Positions 36,871 to 46,203 of a stretch of 64,000 nucleotides of DNA are shown here, piece by piece. The notes beneath the pieces were generated by a model. The model had not been told where the DNA came from. It saw only the letters and a list, made by a program, of their open reading frames with translations, and searched no databases. The stretch is from Aeromonas aquatica (GTDB lineage Bacteria; Pseudomonadota; Gammaproteobacteria; Enterobacterales; Aeromonadaceae): the NCBI RefSeq assembly GCF_000764655.1, contig NZ_JRGL01000088.1, positions 46,703-110,702 of the forward strand, given 5' to 3'. The first letter of the stretch is position 1, and each line of letters starts with the position of its first letter. The position numbers and the translations under genes are program-made.

Positions 36871-36877
36871 TGGCACA

Positions 36878-37684
36878 TCAGGCGAAGCAGGCCCAGATGG
36901 GGGCGTGATCGGAGGGTTTCTCGATGCCGCGCAGCTCGTAATCGATGCCGGTCTCGGTCACTTTGTCCTTGAGCGCGTTGGACGCCATGATGAGATCGAT
37001 GCGCAGGCCGCGGTTCTCGTCAAAGCCCTTGGAGCGGTAGTCAAACCAGGAGAAGCGCTCGCACTCGGTGGGGTTAGCGGCGCGGAAGGTGTCGGTCAGC
37101 CCGAAGCCTTTCAGGCGCTCCATCCACTCGCGTTCTATGGGCAGGAAGGAGCACTTGCCATCTCGCAGCCAGCGCTTGCGGTTCGCCTCGCCGATGCCGA
37201 TGTCGAGATCGGTGGGGGAGATGTTCACATCGCCGATCAGCACCAGCGGATCGTCCGGGGTGTGGTGGGTCTCCAGGTAGTGCTGCAGGTCCTCGTAGAA
37301 CTTCTGCTTGGCCGGGAACTTGGTCTCGTGATCCTGGCTCTCCCCTTGCGGGAAGTAGCCGTTCATTACCTTGATGAGGGAGCCGTCCTCGCGTTTGAAG
37401 CTGGCCATGATCATGCGGCGCTGGGCATCCTCGGGATCGGTCGGGAAGCCTTTTTGCACCTCGAGGGGCGGCTGCTTGCTCATGATCGCCACCCCGTAGT
37501 GACCCTTCTGGCCATGGAACACCACGTGATAGCCCATGGCCTCCACGTCGGCCACCGGGAAGGCGTCGTCGTGGACCTTGATCTCCTGCAGGCCGATCAC
37601 ATCCGGCTGGTGCTTGTCGATGATGGCTTGCAGCTGATGAAGACGGGCGCGCAGGCCATTGATATTGAAAGAGATGATCTTCAT
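36878..37684 (-). CDS. xthA: exonuclease III (AP endonuclease)
   Basis: Base-excision repair enzyme that incises abasic sites and degrades 3' ends of duplex DNA. The 268-aa product equals E. coli XthA in length and shares [21 protein letters not shown] (catalytic Glu34), NGYFPQGES, the [15 protein letters not shown] metal/catalytic loop and the terminal SDHAPIW histidine. The start at 37684 gives the family N-terminus MKIISFNI; an in-frame ATG five codons upstream (37699) is also possible. The gene appears to be transcribed alone. Confidence 0.96.
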   Translation of the reverse strand: MKIISFNINGLRARLHQLQAIIDKHQPDVIGLQEIKVHDDAFPVADVEAMGYHVVFHGQKGHYGVAIMSKQPPLEVQKGFPTDPEDAQRRMIMASFKREDGSLIKVMNGYFPQGESQDHETKFPAKQKFYEDLQHYLETHHTPDDPLVLIGDVNISPTDLDIGIGEANRKRWLRDGKCSFLPIEREWMERLKGFGLTDTFRAANPTECERFSWFDYRSKGFDENRGLRIDLIMASNALKDKVTETGIDYELRGIEKPSDHAPIWACFA

Positions 37685-37822
37685 GTCCGGGATGCTCATG
37701 TCGTTTTTATTAGTCGCTATTGGACTAGGAATCCGCCGTGGATGCAAGTTCAGGGGCCGGGTGGCTGTGCCTGACCCGGCCTAGGTGAACCGGGCCGGGC
37801 CTTCGCAGCGGCGGCAGAGTGC

Positions 37823-38785
37823 TCAGCGGGTCATCTTCTTGACAAACACCACCACAAACAGCGCCAGCGTGAAGCTGCCGGTGAAGGCCTCGAAGGCGGC
37901 AAAGATCCGCGACAGGCCGATGGGGGTGAAGTCGCCGTAGCCCAGGGTGGTGAAGGTGACCACGCTGTAGTAGAGGCATTCGAGCAGGAAGATGGCGTTC
38001 TGCTCGAGGGACGCCTCGGGGCGGTAGATGAGGTGGTTGCCGTTGAAGCTCAGGCCGAAGAAGAAGTAGAAGATGCTGCAGATGAGGATCAGCAACAGGG
38101 AGAACAGCACCACCCGCATGGGGGCCTCACCGTAGCCGCAGAACAGATCCACTATCCAGGAGGCGAAACGCTGGTAGGAGCAGAGCGGCAGCTGCAGCCG
38201 GCGCATGGTCAGCTCCTGCTGGATGTAGCGGCCGGACATGGTGAAGATGCCCTGGGCCTCCGAGGCCTTGCGCAGATCCCGGTAGGTCTCCTCCGCCTCC
38301 TTGAACCAGATGCGGGCCTGCGCCGGATCCCGCTCGCTTCGCCCCTTTCTGTCCTGCATCAGCCGCTTGCCGGTATCCAGATTGTCGAGCCGGGTGTTCT
38401 TCCAGCGCAGGCCGAGCAGGTTGATGTCGTGCAGCTGGGCGCAGTGCAGGTTGGCGTCGCTGAGGTCCGCCTTCATCAGGCTGCCGCCGCGAAAGCGGAT
38501 GCCGTAGAGGTGGGCGCCGCGCAGGTTGGCGCGATAGAGGTTGCACTGCTCCAGCAGGAAGCCCTGGGGATCCTGCTTGTTCACCAGGTTGAGGCCGGCC
38601 AGCTCGGCGCGGGCCAGCTGCAGGCCGTGGCAGAGCCCGCCCTGGCGAACGTAGTTCTCCAGCGCCTGGGCGGTGTCGGGGGATTGGTGATCGGCCTGGG
38701 GATCGTGCCAGCGGCACAAGTCGTGATCCCCCGCCTCTTCGCTGCAGTGGCGGCCATCCGCCACCAGATATCGGCACATCGCCAT
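37823..38785 (-). CDS. pentapeptide-repeat protein fused to a two-helix ion channel
   Basis: 320-aa membrane protein. The N-terminus has a small Cys/His cluster (CRYLVADGRHCSEEAGDHDLC), followed by pentapeptide-repeat-like coils (about 65-125: LYRANLRGAHLYG, LMKADLSDANLHCAQL). The C-terminal part is an Ion_trans_2 pore module, with helices at about 224-246 and 295-316 and the potassium-type selectivity filter TTLGYGDF (about 279-286). It probably forms a tetrameric cation channel with a cytoplasmic sensor domain; the gating ligand is unknown. It lies 58 bp downstream of a response-regulator gene on the same strand. Confidence 0.82.
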   Translation of the reverse strand: MAMCRYLVADGRHCSEEAGDHDLCRWHDPQADHQSPDTAQALENYVRQGGLCHGLQLARAELAGLNLVNKQDPQGFLLEQCNLYRANLRGAHLYGIRFRGGSLMKADLSDANLHCAQLHDINLLGLRWKNTRLDNLDTGKRLMQDRKGRSERDPAQARIWFKEAEETYRDLRKASEAQGIFTMSGRYIQQELTMRRLQLPLCSYQRFASWIVDLFCGYGEAPMRVVLFSLLLILICSIFYFFFGLSFNGNHLIYRPEASLEQNAIFLLECLYYSVVTFTTLGYGDFTPIGLSRIFAAFEAFTGSFTLALFVVVFVKKMTR

Positions 38786-38843
38786 GCTGTCGCCTCTCCT
38801 TGCTGAGTCTGTATCAGCATAGGTGAGGCGCCGGCTCGGCTGG

Positions 38844-40490
38844 CTAGTTGAACTGGTTAAATTCCTGGCGCAGCTTGCGGAAGCGATCCTGCTGGGCGGG
38901 ATTCAAGGGGATTCCTTCCAGCACATCCAGGGTCTCCTTGCACTCGGCGCCGAATTCCGGACTCTTGCGGTTCTTCTGCATCAGCTGTAGCAGCACCTGG
39001 ATCTTGTTGAGGGCGGCGCCGGTATTGGCGGGGGCCCGGCGCAGCGCCTCGCGGAAGTGGCCGAGGGCCTGCTCCAGCTCCCCGCCCTGATAGGCCTTGA
39101 TGCCAAGGTCGTTGAGCTGCTGATAGCGCTGGCGCCGCTCCTGCACCGTCTTGTCATCCCGGGTGACCTGAATGCAGGTGGTCAGCAGCCTGTCCTCGTC
39201 CTCCGCCAGCAGCGCCTGCAGGCTCTCGGCATACTCGAACTCGCCGAGCTGGTAGAGCGCGAGTATGGTCTCCCCCAGCAGGGCGGGGGGCATGGTCGCC
39301 GGTTGATCCAGCCAGTTCTGGTTCGCGCGATAGAGCATCTTCTTCCCTTTGAGCAGCTCGCCGAGAGCGATCTGCACCCTGGCCTGGCAGATCTGCTCGA
39401 ACACCGGGTAGTTGAACTCCGCCATCATCAGGGAATCGCGGATCCGTGACAGGGCCGAGTTCACCTGCTTTTGCAGGTTGGCGATGTGGTAGCCGTCGTT
39501 GCTGTTGAGGGCGTAGAGGGTGAGGGTCTGGATATAGGCCCCGAGATAATGCGGGGTGCGGTGGATGGAGTTGCGCGACAGATCGATGAGGGACAGCAAC
39601 ACATCCTTGGCCTGACCGTAGTCGTGACGCAGCAGGCAGACCTCCGCCAGACGGCGGGAGAGCTGTACCGACTGGGGGGATATGTCCACCGCCCGCCGCA
39701 GCTCCTGCTGGGCGAGCTCCCCCTTGCCAAGGGCGAGCTGGGATTCCGCCAGCCAGAGGTGTGCCTCCACCATTAGCGGGGTGTTCCTGAGGGTCGCCTG
39801 CAGGTGGCTCACCGCCTCCTCGTGCAGCCCGAGCGTGTGGCAGGCCTTGCCCAGGGTCAGCCGGGCCCAGCTGTTCTCCTGTCCGGCCAGCAGTTGGCGC
39901 ATCAGGCTGCGCGCCTCCCTGGCCTGGCCGAGCTTGAGCTGGGTATCGGCCTGCAGGCAGCGGCAGAAGTTGGCGAAACGCGGCACCGTATCGGCCTGGG
40001 CGGCGCAGGCGGCGATGAGTGCCGGCAGATCGTTCTGGGTGAGGGCGATGAAGACGCTCTCCAGCGCCTGACGACGGGCGAGGGCCCGCTTCAAGCGAAA
40101 CGAGAACTGCTCCTGGGAGAAGGGCTTCATCAGGTATTCGTCGGGCTCGGCCTCGAGGGCGCTCAGCACCATGGCCCTCGAGCTGTCGCTGCTGACCATG
40201 ATCACCACGCTCTGGGGCGGGATCAGTTGCTGGTTGCGCAGGCTCTCCAGCAGTTGGCGACCATTTTCGCCTGCTCCCAGCTCGTAGTCGAGCAGGTAGA
40301 TGTCGAAGGTCTCTTTCTGGCAGCGACGCCGCGCCTCGTCGGCCGAGTTGATGTAGGTGATGCGGTTGATGCCGATGTTGATCAGCATCGCCTTCATCAT
40401 CATCTGGAAGGAGCGCTGTTCATTGACCAGCAGGATGCGCTTGGGTTTGGGTTGGGCTTTCTTCTCTGGCTCGGGATCCGGTGTCTGCAT
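38844..40490 (-). CDS. response regulator receiver protein with TPR-like C-terminal domain
   Basis: 548-aa cytoplasmic protein. The receiver domain (about 17-135) has the phosphorylatable Asp68 (IYLLDYELG), a Ser in place of the switch Thr (MVSSDSS) and Lys122 (YLMKPFS). One residue of the usual acidic pair is Asn (VNEQR). The rest is all-helical tetratricopeptide-like repeats, for example SWARLTLGKACHTLGLHEEA and NDLGIKAYQGGELEQALGHF. It lacks a DNA-binding or enzymatic output, so it likely acts through protein contacts. No histidine kinase gene is adjacent. The ion channel gene lies immediately downstream and may be co-transcribed. Confidence 0.85.
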   Translation of the reverse strand: MQTPDPEPEKKAQPKPKRILLVNEQRSFQMMMKAMLINIGINRITYINSADEARRRCQKETFDIYLLDYELGAGENGRQLLESLRNQQLIPPQSVVIMVSSDSSRAMVLSALEAEPDEYLMKPFSQEQFSFRLKRALARRQALESVFIALTQNDLPALIAACAAQADTVPRFANFCRCLQADTQLKLGQAREARSLMRQLLAGQENSWARLTLGKACHTLGLHEEAVSHLQATLRNTPLMVEAHLWLAESQLALGKGELAQQELRRAVDISPQSVQLSRRLAEVCLLRHDYGQAKDVLLSLIDLSRNSIHRTPHYLGAYIQTLTLYALNSNDGYHIANLQKQVNSALSRIRDSLMMAEFNYPVFEQICQARVQIALGELLKGKKMLYRANQNWLDQPATMPPALLGETILALYQLGEFEYAESLQALLAEDEDRLLTTCIQVTRDDKTVQERRQRYQQLNDLGIKAYQGGELEQALGHFREALRRAPANTGAALNKIQVLLQLMQKNRKSPEFGAECKETLDVLEGIPLNPAQQDRFRKLRQEFNQFN

Positions 40491-40656
40491 CAGTCTTGAG
40501 TCAAGGCGCTACGGGCGGTAAGGGAAGTGTGCCACCAAAGTTCGCAGGCAGGCAATCCGATGGCGCAATTGCCCCGCGCTTTCCCTCCCAAATCGGCGAC
40601 CGATCATCGCTGTCCGGTCGCCGTGTGCGGCGCTCACTGCGCTTGAAGATGTCAGC

Positions 40657-41721
40657 TCAAGGCTTCTTCTGCTGCAAGTAGGGGGCAAACTGGGGGGTAT
40701 ACCGGCTCTCGAAGCCCTGCGCCGTCTTGACGATGAGATAGACCGCGAGCCGGTGGGCCCTGGCAAACGCCATCGCCTGCTCGGGCCCCATCACCATGAG
40801 GGCGGTATCGAGGGCGTCGGCTTCCAGCGCAGTCGGGGTCAGCACGCTGGCAGAGACCAGCTTGTGGGTCACGGGCTGACCGGTGGCGGGGTCGATGATG
40901 TGGGAGTAGCGCCGACCATCCAGCTCGTAATAGTTGCGATAGCTGCCGGCGGTGCTGAGCGCCATGCCGTTCGGGACAACCACGTCTTCGATGGCGCCCG
41001 GGTTGTCCGAGGGCTCGACGATGGCCACCCGCCAGAGGTTGCCCTGGCTGTTATGGCCCTTGCTGCGCACCGCGCCCGCCACCTCGATGAGGTAGTTGTT
41101 GACCCCTTTGGCCTCCAGCAGGGCGGCTATCTCGTCGGCGGCGGCCCCCTCTCCCAGGGTGGAGAGATCCAGATACAGATCCGGGATGGACTTGCCGAGC
41201 AGGAAGCGTTCCCCTTGCCGGCTCAGGCTCAGCTTGTCGATGCCCACCCGCTGGCGGGCCTCGGCGATCTGCTCGTCGCTGGGGCGCTTGACCGGGCGCT
41301 TGTCCGGCCCAAAGCCCCACAAATTGACCAGGGGCCCCACAGTCACATCCAGCTTGCCGCCGGTGAGGTGCCCGGCGGCTATGCCCTGCTGCACTATCTT
41401 CGCCATGCCGGCCGGGATGCGCATGGGCTCCTTGCCCGTGCTTTGATTGAAGCGGGAGATGAGGGAGCCCGGATCATAGGTAGAGATCTCCTTGTTCATC
41501 CGTGCCAGCAGGGTATCGAGCTCGCGTTGCAACGCCTCCTTGCCGCCAGGGAAAGGATCGTTCACCGTCACCACGTAGTAAGTACCCATGGTGTTGCCCT
41601 GAATGCGGGTCAGGGGTGGCGAGGCGGGCTGGCAGGCACTGAGCAGCAACGTCAGGGCTAACAGCAGGCCGCGCAGGGCAGGGGCCTTGGTGGGAACATG
41701 GGCTTGGGAAGGGAGGCGCAT
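40657..41721 (-). CDS. apbE: FAD:protein FMN transferase (ApbE), lipoprotein
   Basis: Periplasmic magnesium-dependent enzyme that attaches FMN to Thr residues of flavoproteins such as Na+-NQR and RnfG subunits. The 354-aa product has a lipoprotein signal (LTLLLSAC, Cys about residue 30), the TMGTYYVV start of the domain and the FAD/metal motifs ISTYDPGSLISRFN, DLSTLGEGAAAD and ALDTALMVMGP. E. coli ApbE is of similar length. It is not next to nqr or rnf genes here and appears monocistronic. Confidence 0.93.
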   Translation of the reverse strand: MRLPSQAHVPTKAPALRGLLLALTLLLSACQPASPPLTRIQGNTMGTYYVVTVNDPFPGGKEALQRELDTLLARMNKEISTYDPGSLISRFNQSTGKEPMRIPAGMAKIVQQGIAAGHLTGGKLDVTVGPLVNLWGFGPDKRPVKRPSDEQIAEARQRVGIDKLSLSRQGERFLLGKSIPDLYLDLSTLGEGAAADEIAALLEAKGVNNYLIEVAGAVRSKGHNSQGNLWRVAIVEPSDNPGAIEDVVVPNGMALSTAGSYRNYYELDGRRYSHIIDPATGQPVTHKLVSASVLTPTALEADALDTALMVMGPEQAMAFARAHRLAVYLIVKTAQGFESRYTPQFAPYLQQKKP

Positions 41722-42036
41722 CCAGTATTCTCGCGGGACAAGATTAGGCAGGAAGGCAGCTTAGCCAAGGGGGCTCGGGCTGACGAGTCTCCTGCCTGTA
41801 CAGGCGGTGGAAATAATTAAGCGGTTCAGGGTGTTGACCGGCCAAATCTGTTCCAAAGTTGAATGTGTCCGGGCTCAAACAGGTGACTTGGTCCGCAGCT
41901 TTGAGCAAAAGCCATAGTCGAATGACGACAGTTAAGTACAATAATGAAGATCGATTATGACAGCATCTTTGCCCATCGCCGGTGCGAGTTTGCAGGCAAG
42001 CGTGTTGCCATTCATTGCCAATCAAAGGAGAAGATG

Positions 42037-42477
42037 ATGAAGAAGGTAATTACCCTGCTGTTTCTGAGTGCCCTGGCCGCCCCGGCCCTGGCCGATGAGT
42101 GCGCATTGGTCATCGAGGGCAATGATGCCATGCAGTACAACCTCAAGGAAATGAGCGTCCCCGCCACCTGCAAAGAGGTGACCATCACCCTCAATCACAC
42201 GGGCAAGATGCCGGTGACCGCCATGGGTCATAACTGGGTACTGGCGAACACCGCCGATTATCAGGCCGTCGCCACCGCCGGCATGAGCGCCGGTGCCGAT
42301 CACGATTACCTGCCCAAGGAAGATGCCCGGATCCTGGCGCACACCAAGCTGGTGGGCGGTGGCGAGAGTGCCAGCGTCACCTTCAAGACCGATGGCCTCG
42401 CCGGCAAGGATCTCACCTTCTTCTGCTCCTTCCCCGGTCACTTCGCCATGATGAAGGGCAGCTTCAAGGTCAACTAA
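42037..42477 (+). CDS. azu: azurin (blue copper protein)
   Basis: Periplasmic type-1 copper electron carrier. The 146-aa precursor has a signal peptide cleaved after PALA, leaving a mature protein of about 128 residues, the usual size. The copper ligands are visible: His46 (AMGHNWVL), then Cys112, His117 and Met121 in CSFPGHFAMM; Cys3/Cys26 form the disulfide. The start at 42037 has AAAGGAG six bases upstream; the ATG immediately before (42034) is closer to the site. It likely donates electrons to periplasmic reductases or peroxidases. Confidence 0.95.
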   Translation: MKKVITLLFLSALAAPALADECALVIEGNDAMQYNLKEMSVPATCKEVTITLNHTGKMPVTAMGHNWVLANTADYQAVATAGMSAGADHDYLPKEDARILAHTKLVGGGESASVTFKTDGLAGKDLTFFCSFPGHFAMMKGSFKVN

Positions 42478-42500
42478 GCCGCTCGTCCTCGTCATGAAAA

Positions 42501-42530
42501 AAGCCGGGATCTCCCGGCTTTTTTATTTTT
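42501..42530 (+). terminator. intrinsic terminator of the azurin gene
   Basis: A 9-bp stem (AAGCCGGGA / TCCCGGCTT) with a 2-nt loop is followed by TTTTATTTTT, about 24 nt after the stop. Confidence 0.93.
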
Positions 42531-42674
42531 GCCGCATTGAGTTTACGTCGGGGAAAAGGGCGGTGAATAAGCACCTCTTTTCATGATCTGACCGGCGGTA
42601 GCCGGAGAATCGATGAGATAGAATGGGCCGCAAACGGGCCAGCGTCCCGCCGATGAACCGAACGGATAGAGAGA

Positions 42675-42878
42675 ATGAGAGCAGTCAAATGGGTGCTCGG
42701 CTGCTGCCTGATGCTGATGTGCGCTATCGCGTTGGCGGCGGAGCCCCCGGTCAAGAAGAGCCGCAACGGCATCTGCCACCCCAAGGGCGGCACCTACTAC
42801 AGCCGCACCAAGTACTATGAACCCTACGACAGCATGCAGGCTTGCCTCGATAGTGGGGGCCGGGCCCCCAAACGCTGA
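42675..42878 (+). CDS. small secreted protein of unknown function
   Basis: 67-aa precursor with a clear signal peptide (MRAVKWVLGCCLMLMCAIALA, cleavage near residue 21), leaving a mature basic peptide of about 45 residues with two cysteines (GICHPKGGTYYSRTKYYEPY and ACLDSGGR). The pattern C...YYxRT..Y.PY.S...CL.SGGR suggests a small disulfide-linked fold; I do not recognise the family firmly. It lies downstream of the azurin terminator, with a GAGAGAATGAGAG-like weak ribosome site. It ends 13 bp before the convergent HutD-like gene. Confidence 0.6.
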   Translation: MRAVKWVLGCCLMLMCAIALAAEPPVKKSRNGICHPKGGTYYSRTKYYEPYDSMQACLDSGGRAPKR

Positions 42879-42891
42879 TCTTGCCTGCTGT

Positions 42892-43452
42892 TTAGCCGAG
42901 TGGCTGCAGGGTAAAGAAGGCGATGGCCGTCTTCTTCTGACACTCCAGTCGTATGCTCTCTTCCCCCGTGACCAGCAGCGTCTCGTTGACCGCGACGGCT
43001 CGGCCATCCACCTCGAGCTGGCCACTCAGCAGATGGCAGAGGTAGGTCTTGTCTGTATCCAGACTGAGGCTCAGCGGGAAGGGCACATTGAGCACCCGCA
43101 CGTTGGCGCTGATGCGCTCGGGATCATAGATGAGCCCCAGATCCGTCACCTCTTTCTTCAGCAGCTCGCAGTGGGTCTCGTCATCGCCGCTGAAATGGGC
43201 GGCCTCAAAGGTGGCGTAAGGGTGGCCGTTGAGCACGAAACCGGCCCCGCCGATGGGCAGCAGGATGCGCTGATAACCGGGAAACTTGGAGAAGGGGCCT
43301 GCCCCCTTGATGGGGGCCGAGCTGAGTCGGTAGTCAAAATCGAGCTTGTCCAGACTCGCCCCCCTGGGGGAGATGAGGATCTGGGCCGTGGTGCCCTGCT
43401 TGTTCTTCCAGGGCATCTTCAGTTGGTCAGACTCTTTAATCAGGGTGATCAC
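42892..43452 (-). CDS. HutD/Ves family cupin-like protein
   Basis: 186-aa cytoplasmic protein of the HutD family, a bicupin fold of uncertain role linked in other bacteria to histidine utilisation or cold growth (Ves). Characteristic stretches are MPWKNKQGTTAQILISP near the N-terminus, DYRLSSAPIKGAGPFSKFPGYQR and the glycine-rich turn before LNGHPYATF. The likely start is GTG at 43452, giving VITLIKESDQLKMPWKN with GAGG seven bases upstream; an ATG 16 codons earlier is the alternative. No hut genes are nearby. Confidence 0.8.
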   Translation of the reverse strand: MITLIKESDQLKMPWKNKQGTTAQILISPRGASLDKLDFDYRLSSAPIKGAGPFSKFPGYQRILLPIGGAGFVLNGHPYATFEAAHFSGDDETHCELLKKEVTDLGLIYDPERISANVRVLNVPFPLSLSLDTDKTYLCHLLSGQLEVDGRAVAVNETLLVTGEESIRLECQKKTAIAFFTLQPLG

Positions 43453-43726
43453 TATGGCGCCTCGGCTGTGGGAGTGGGCAAGGAGGCCAAGTGATACCAT
43501 CCCGCGGACGGGCCCACAAGGCGGCCCGCGCCCCGCGGTGTGCGGTTGCCCACTATTTCGACACTCTGGCCTGCTTTGTAGCCGCGACGCCCTCCTTGCC
43601 ACCGCCGCTGCTCAAAATGGCGCCAGTCGGTGCGGATGGAGCAAACGAAACCGCGAGGCTGTGATCCCGGCGCTGTTAAACCGGCCATGGGCCGCTACAC
43701 TGGCAGCTCTGTCGTATGGAGGCACC

Positions 43727-44695
43727 ATGACCCACAAGATCATTCTGGATACGGATCCCGGCATCGACGATGCCATGGCAATACTCTTCGCCGAGGCGCA
43801 CCCCGCCATCGAGCTGCTCGCCATCACCACCGTCTTTGGCAATGCCACCATCGAACATGGCACCCACAACGCGCTCTGGCTCAAGCAGAAATATGGCATG
43901 AAGGCCGACGTGGCTCAGGGAGCGGCGGCACCACTTCTGCGCGAGCCGGTCGGGCCGACCACAGTGGTGCACGGTCCCACCGGTTTTGGGGACGTGACGG
44001 CCGGGGAGGTGAGCATCAGCGCAGACTCCCGCCCGGCCTGGCAATATATCGTCGAGGCGCTGAAGGCCGCCCCCGGCGAGATCACCCTGGTGACCATAGG
44101 GCCGCTTACCAACCTGGCATTGGCACTGGCGCAGGCACCCGAGATCACCAAGTTGGTGAAGCAGGTGGTGGTGATGGGAGGCGCCTTTGGCGTCAACGGC
44201 CATCGCGGCAACGTGACCCCCTATGCGGAGGCCAATATCCACGACGATCCCGAGGCCGCGGATGCGGTGTTCACTGCCGACTGGCCCGTGGTGATCATCG
44301 GACTGGACGTGACCCAGCAGAGCTTCTTCAGCGGCGCTTATCTGGATGCCCTGCGGGACGAGGCGGGAGAGCCGGGCCGATTCCTGTGGGACGTTAGCCG
44401 TTTCTACCTGCGCTTCTACTCGGAGCGGATCGGTCTGGACGGTTGCCATGTGCACGATCCCTCCGCCATCGCCTATGTGGTCGACCCCGAGCTGTTCACC
44501 CTGCGGGATGGGCCGGTGCGGGTCATCGACAGTGGCCCCGCCATCGGGCATACCCTGCAAAAATTCGATGGCAAGTCCCATCCCCACGATGAGTGGGCCG
44601 ACTATCCCGCCCAGCGGGTCGGGGTGGCGGTGCGGGATCAGGCCCTGCTCTCGCTCTATCGCGAGACGCTGGTGGCCTGGGGCAAGGGGCACTGA
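43727..44695 (+). CDS. inosine/uridine-preferring nucleoside hydrolase family protein
   Basis: Hydrolyses the N-glycosidic bond of ribonucleosides for salvage. The 322-aa product has the calcium-binding DTDPGIDDAMAI motif at residues 8-19, the VMGGAF loop near 149, NIHDDPEAADAVF, and the metal-ligand aspartate in CHVHDPSAIAY. The start has GGAGG six bases upstream. It is similar to RihA/RihB/IunH; substrate preference cannot be assigned from the sequence. It is probably monocistronic. Confidence 0.92.
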   Translation: MTHKIILDTDPGIDDAMAILFAEAHPAIELLAITTVFGNATIEHGTHNALWLKQKYGMKADVAQGAAAPLLREPVGPTTVVHGPTGFGDVTAGEVSISADSRPAWQYIVEALKAAPGEITLVTIGPLTNLALALAQAPEITKLVKQVVVMGGAFGVNGHRGNVTPYAEANIHDDPEAADAVFTADWPVVIIGLDVTQQSFFSGAYLDALRDEAGEPGRFLWDVSRFYLRFYSERIGLDGCHVHDPSAIAYVVDPELFTLRDGPVRVIDSGPAIGHTLQKFDGKSHPHDEWADYPAQRVGVAVRDQALLSLYRETLVAWGKGH

Positions 44696-44782
44696 GGCCG
44701 ATAGGCAAAGCGTGATGCCCACCCGATAATTGCGCGTCGGTGCGGCCTATACTGGCGAAAACGAGGTTCAAGGAGGAGTCAA

Positions 44783-45106
44783 ATGGCCTGGTTGTCTTTG
44801 CTGGTGGCGATTGCCCTGATCTGGTGGCTGATGAAACTGGGCCGTGGTGCCCTGTTCGAGATCCGCTTGCAGCCCGGGAAACTGGTGGTGAAGCGGGGCT
44901 CGGTACCGCCACGCTTCCTGGCCCAGGCCAAGCAGATCCTGCTGCAGGATCCGGTACGGGGGCGTATCCTGGGCCAGCGCGATGGCAACGGCGTCAGGCT
45001 GGTGTTCTCCCGCTCCATCCCCGAACCCGTGGCCCAGCGGCTGCGCAACGTCTTCCCCTATGCCGACTATCGCGCTGCCGCACCGGATGGGCGCAAGCCC
45101 CGTTAG
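44783..45106 (+). CDS. DUF3634 family membrane-anchored protein
   Basis: 107-aa protein with one N-terminal membrane helix (about 3-18, WLSLLVAIALIWWLM) followed by a soluble domain (LFEIRLQPGKLVVKRGSVPPRF, then RVRLVFSRSIPEPVAQRLRN-like). It fits the gammaproteobacterial DUF3634 family, whose function is unknown. An AAGGAGG site precedes the start, and a strong terminator follows. Confidence 0.8.
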   Translation: MAWLSLLVAIALIWWLMKLGRGALFEIRLQPGKLVVKRGSVPPRFLAQAKQILLQDPVRGRILGQRDGNGVRLVFSRSIPEPVAQRLRNVFPYADYRAAAPDGRKPR

Positions 45107-45123
45107 CCGCAGATGAACAATAA

Positions 45124-45150
45124 AAAGCCGGGCCATTGCCCGGCTTTTTT
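45124..45150 (+). terminator. intrinsic terminator after the DUF3634 gene
   Basis: A GC-rich stem (AAGCCGGGC / GCCCGGCTT) with a short loop is followed by TTTTT. It lies between this gene and the convergent LysR gene. Confidence 0.92.
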
Positions 45151-45172
45151 CTGTTCTTGGCCCGGCTCCGCA

Positions 45173-46084
45173 TCAGCGGGCCTCCTCCTGCAAGGGGGCG
45201 ATCGCCTCGATCAGAAAATCGATGAAGGCGCGGGTCTGGGGCTTCAGGAAGCGGCCACCGCGAAACACCGCGTAGATCTCGTCATGGCGATCCTCATAAG
45301 GAGAGGCTTGCCAGTCGGGCAGCACGGATTGCAGGGAGCCGTCGTCCAGTCCTTGCTGCACCATCCAGCTCGACAGCAACAAGAGGCCGCAGCCAGCCTG
45401 GGCCGCGCACAATAACGGCGTGCCCCCGACGGAGGCGAGGTTGCCTTGCACCGCGACCTTGCGCCGCTCTGCTCCCCGCCGAAAATGCCAGTGCTGGCGC
45501 TGTCGCCCCTGACCGCGGATCAGGCAGTTGTGGGTGGCAAGCTCATCGGGGTGGCCGGGCTTGCCCTGTTGCGCCAGGTAGCCGGGGGAGGCGACCAGCA
45601 GGGTGCGGTTGGTGAGCAACTTGCGGGCATGCAGGCCGCTGTCGGCCGGGCGTCCGATGCGAAGGGCCACATCCACGTTGTCGGCATCGAGATCCACCAG
45701 TCGGTTGTCGAGCTCAATCTCGAGTCGCACCCCGGGATAGCGGGCCAGAAACGCGGGCAGCCGTGGCGCCAGCCAGGCCGCCCCGAAGCTTTCGAACACC
45801 GAGACCCGTAGCGGCCCTCGGGGAGCCTCCGGCAGGGGCTGGAGGGATTGCACCAGCTGATCGGCCTCCTCCAGCAGGCGCACCGAACGGGCGAGGAAGT
45901 ACTCTCCCTGCTCGGTCAGCACCAGCTGGCGGGTGCTGCGTTTGAACAGCGGTACCCCTAGCTGCTGCTCAAGGGTGTCTATGGTGCGGGTCACCGAGGA
46001 GGGGGCCAGGTTGAGGGCGCGGGCGGCGCGGGAGAAGCTGCCGGATTCCACCACCTGGGCCAGGATGCGAATGCGATCCAGCAT
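45173..46084 (-). CDS. LysR family transcriptional regulator
   Basis: 303-aa regulator with an N-terminal winged helix-turn-helix (MLDRIRILAQVVESGSFSRA, SSVTRTIDTLEQQLG) and a C-terminal substrate-binding domain of the PBP2 type. It is divergent from the AhpD-like gene, with 119 bp between starts, so that gene is its likely target. The inducer is unknown. Strong resemblance is only to the generic CrgA-like group of LysR regulators. Confidence 0.88.
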   Translation of the reverse strand: MLDRIRILAQVVESGSFSRAARALNLAPSSVTRTIDTLEQQLGVPLFKRSTRQLVLTEQGEYFLARSVRLLEEADQLVQSLQPLPEAPRGPLRVSVFESFGAAWLAPRLPAFLARYPGVRLEIELDNRLVDLDADNVDVALRIGRPADSGLHARKLLTNRTLLVASPGYLAQQGKPGHPDELATHNCLIRGQGRQRQHWHFRRGAERRKVAVQGNLASVGGTPLLCAAQAGCGLLLLSSWMVQQGLDDGSLQSVLPDWQASPYEDRHDEIYAVFRGGRFLKPQTRAFIDFLIEAIAPLQEEAR

Positions 46085-46203
46085 GAGGTTACCTTTGCGT
46101 TTAATGCAAAACTGTTGCCGATGATGACGATATTCTATTCATAAGTGGAAAGATGAACAATGTCCCTGTCGCCCGCAACGGGCATCTTCACGGGAGTATT
46201 GTC

